From Chryseolinea serpens (GTDB lineage: Bacteria; Bacteroidota; Bacteroidia; Cytophagales; Cyclobacteriaceae): 64,000 nt of DNA. A program made the position numbers and the translations under genes. Positions 62,391 to 64,000 of the stretch are shown here, one piece after another (position 1 is the first letter of the stretch; each line of letters starts with the position of its first letter). The stretch covers positions 3,286,001 to 3,350,000 of the forward strand of contig NZ_FQWQ01000001.1 in the NCBI RefSeq assembly GCF_900129725.1, read 5' to 3'. Below the pieces are notes generated by a model. That model saw only the letters and a list, made by a program, of their open reading frames with translations. It was not told the DNA's origin and made no database searches.

Positions 62391-64000
62391 TTATCCCCGC
62401 GTCACTTCAGCAATAAGCTCTTCCATCACCGTCTCCGCTTCATTGCTTTCCAACGCTCTCAACTGCTCCTCCATCACCGTATTGAACCGATAGTACTGAT
62501 CCTTCTTTATCAGTCCCTCCGACTCCAACCACGATTCCTTGCCATATTTCATGACATACTCCGCGATCAAAGCCTCTTCCATCTTCGAGTGTTTGGTGAG
62601 ATACTCCGCCATTTTCAACAACAGCAATTTGTTACGGAGCAGGATTTTTTCCGCTTCGTTTTCTCCATCTCTGATGATCTTAATCGCCTCCGTTGCATAG
62701 CGCTCGGACAAAAAGAAAGCATCCTCATTTAACGTATTCTCCACCGCCAGGAAGATCGGGTCAGAGCCCATCGCATACTGCCGAACAGCCTTGTTCGCCA
62801 GCGACGACGCTTCTTCGATATCCGCAGACACACCCGAGCACGTCATCTCTTCTCCAAAAACAATTCGCTCCGCCACATACCCTCCCAACGTGATGACAAT
62901 GTCTTTCTTCAACGTCTCCCTTGTCACAGGACCTTTGGGAAAATTGACCAAACAAAATCCCTCCGCCTCAGAAGCCGTTCGCGACACGACCACGGATGGA
63001 ACGATGCGCAACGTGAGCGCGGCCAACACGGCGTGACCCGCTTCGTGCACAGCGGTGTGGGCTTGCAATTCGGGGTCGACACTCTTGCGGAGGTTCTCCA
63101 GTTTCAGGCGGGCTTTGTCCGAAAGACTGGATACCGTTTCGCCTTGGTGGTCTTTCAGCGTGTACACAAAGTGTGTGTCATGGAAAGCCCATACAATTTC
63201 ATGAACGGACCATTGGTATTCGAGAATGGAAACGGCGAGGTTGCTGATGCGGGATTCGATCAGGTTTTTCACCGTGGTCAGCACGGGGCGTGTCCCCTGG
63301 GCGGGGAAAACGCCTTCGGCATAGACCACGTTCACGACCGAGTCGTCGAAGGTGATCTTCCATCCGAATTTTTGCTGGATGAAGTCGCCTACGCGGCTCA
63401 ACTCCTGCTGGATGAGCTGGCGGAACTGGGCACTGTTGAACGATTTGTAGATGACGTGGTTGTTGCCCAGCCGCGCAATCTGCTCGGCCCTGAATCGCTT
63501 GCGCAGTGCGCGTTTGATGTGCGCGATCGTGATCTTGCCGGTTTGCTCATGAAACTCGTCGGCGTTGATGTCGGGGTTCATGTTGCGGCTCATGGCGTAG
63601 GCCTCGTCGAGGTTGCCCAACACAAAGATGAAAGCCCGCGAAAGGTCCAATGTCTTTGTGGCGGATCTCGACTCCATGCCTTCAAACACAAACGCCAAGA
63701 GCTCGGCGAGCGAGCCGGCCTTGATGCGTTGGCGGATGTACTCTTTGGAATACTCATCGTTGTCGAACAGGTAGTACATGCCGTCGATGAAGTCTTCGGA
63801 CGTAAAATAGTCGGCCGTCATGGGCGCGTCGCCGTCGTCGAAGTAAAATCCTTCGAAGATTTTCAGGAAGGTGTCTTTTCCGGAGACCACCTTGCCCTGC
63901 TCCAATTGCACGTCACTTTTTAACGCGCGCTCCAGGCGTCGCAGTCCACTTTCGGCGCGGAAAAGATAGAACGAGCCGTAGTTTGGAGTGTATTCGATTT
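62391..64000 (-). CDS. Clp-type AAA+ module fused to FtsH-type M41 protease, 5' part beyond window
   Basis: The frame is open to the window edge (the last visible upstream residues read IEYTPNYGSFYLFR), so about 536 residues of a longer protein are seen. The N-terminal half has AFIFVLGNLDEAY (sensor 1), RKRFRAEQIARLGNNHVIY (the F-R-x-E-x-x-R arginine-finger part of ClpA/B) and GVFPAQGTRPVLTTVKNLIES (ClpB D2-small domain: G-A-R-P-L-K). The C-terminal half is an M41 metalloprotease with HEAGHAVLAAL zinc site and SGVSADIEEASSLANKAVRQYAMG (the third ligand Asp). M41 normally follows a classical FtsH AAA domain. No membrane anchor is visible in this part. Confidence 0.85.
   Translation of the reverse strand, partial: IEYTPNYGSFYLFRAESGLRRLERALKSDVQLEQGKVVSGKDTFLKIFEGFYFDDGDAPMTADYFTSEDFIDGMYYLFDNDEYSKEYIRQRIKAGSLAELLAFVFEGMESRSATKTLDLSRAFIFVLGNLDEAYAMSRNMNPDINADEFHEQTGKITIAHIKRALRKRFRAEQIARLGNNHVIYKSFNSAQFRQLIQQELSRVGDFIQQKFGWKITFDDSVVNVVYAEGVFPAQGTRPVLTTVKNLIESRISNLAVSILEYQWSVHEIVWAFHDTHFVYTLKDHQGETVSSLSDKARLKLENLRKSVDPELQAHTAVHEAGHAVLAALTLRIVPSVVVSRTASEAEGFCLVNFPKGPVTRETLKKDIVITLGGYVAERIVFGEEMTCSGVSADIEEASSLANKAVRQYAMGSDPIFLAVENTLNEDAFFLSERYATEAIKIIRDGENEAEKILLRNKLLLLKMAEYLTKHSKMEEALIAEYVMKYGKESWLESEGLIKKDQYYRFNTVMEEQLRALESNEAETVMEELIAEVTRG

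Overview
The window looks like chromosomal DNA of a member of the Bacteroidota, most likely an environmental Cytophagales bacterium. This rests on content rather than any search: very long FtsX-type ABC permeases, GH127 and GH109 enzymes, many lipoproteins with an L-x-x-C box, weak or absent Shine-Dalgarno sequences, one good match to the Bacteroidota promoter (TTTG-N19-TAnnTTTG) and large PAS-rich hybrid kinases. I found no rRNA, tRNA, CRISPR array, transposase or phage structural gene.

Left part (1-13.2 kb): an edge-truncated secreted protein, a 50-residue lysine-rich histone H1-like protein that is easy to miss, an SDR oxidoreductase followed by a frameshifted AraC regulator, a four-gene DUF2589 / L,D-transpeptidase-like cassette, a large ABC permease, a dihydroceramide Delta4-desaturase-like enzyme, and a translationally coupled pair of an Lgt-like membrane protein and a radical SAM protein of the MJ0619 / tetraether-lipid-synthase family.

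13.2-28 kb: a seven-gene minus-strand operon for amino-sugar use (Tat-exported hydrolase, GH109 alpha-N-acetylgalactosaminidase, NagX-like acetyltransferase, NagB, sugar permease, NagA, small DMT transporter) with a LacI-type operator-like site upstream. It is followed by two membrane-associated proteins, a PAS sensor with a phosphoacceptor helix but no ATPase domain, a GH127 beta-L-arabinofuranosidase, an MFS permease and a block of small hairpins.

28-38 kb: two convergent four-gene signalling operons (kinases, stand-alone receivers, an Hpt protein, two multi-PAS kinases and one NarL-type regulator). Their stop codons share one CTAG. Together they look like one phosphorelay whose only visible DNA-binding output is the NarL-type regulator.

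38-57 kb: lipoproteins, a second Lgt-like paralogue, a GH114-type protein, an ADP-ribosylglycohydrolase, and a seven-gene minus-strand operon (alpha/beta hydrolase, acetoacetate-decarboxylase-like protein, two small membrane proteins, patatin, metallophosphoesterase, GMC oxidoreductase) that looks like a lipid or sterol modification module. Four copies of a previously unlabelled palindromic repeat (82-bp core) bracket the ADP-ribosylglycohydrolase (direct copies) and a YCII-like gene (inverted copies).

57-64 kb: a TPR-AAA ATPase with a TPR membrane partner, an RDD membrane protein, a cREC-like receiver protein, a predicted propeller protein, and the C-terminal part of an unusual fusion of a Clp-type AAA+ module to an FtsH-type M41 protease, cut by the window edge. 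The strongest candidates for undescribed systems are the Lgt/radical SAM pair, the DUF2589 cassette, the Clp-M41 fusion neighbourhood and the palindromic repeat family.
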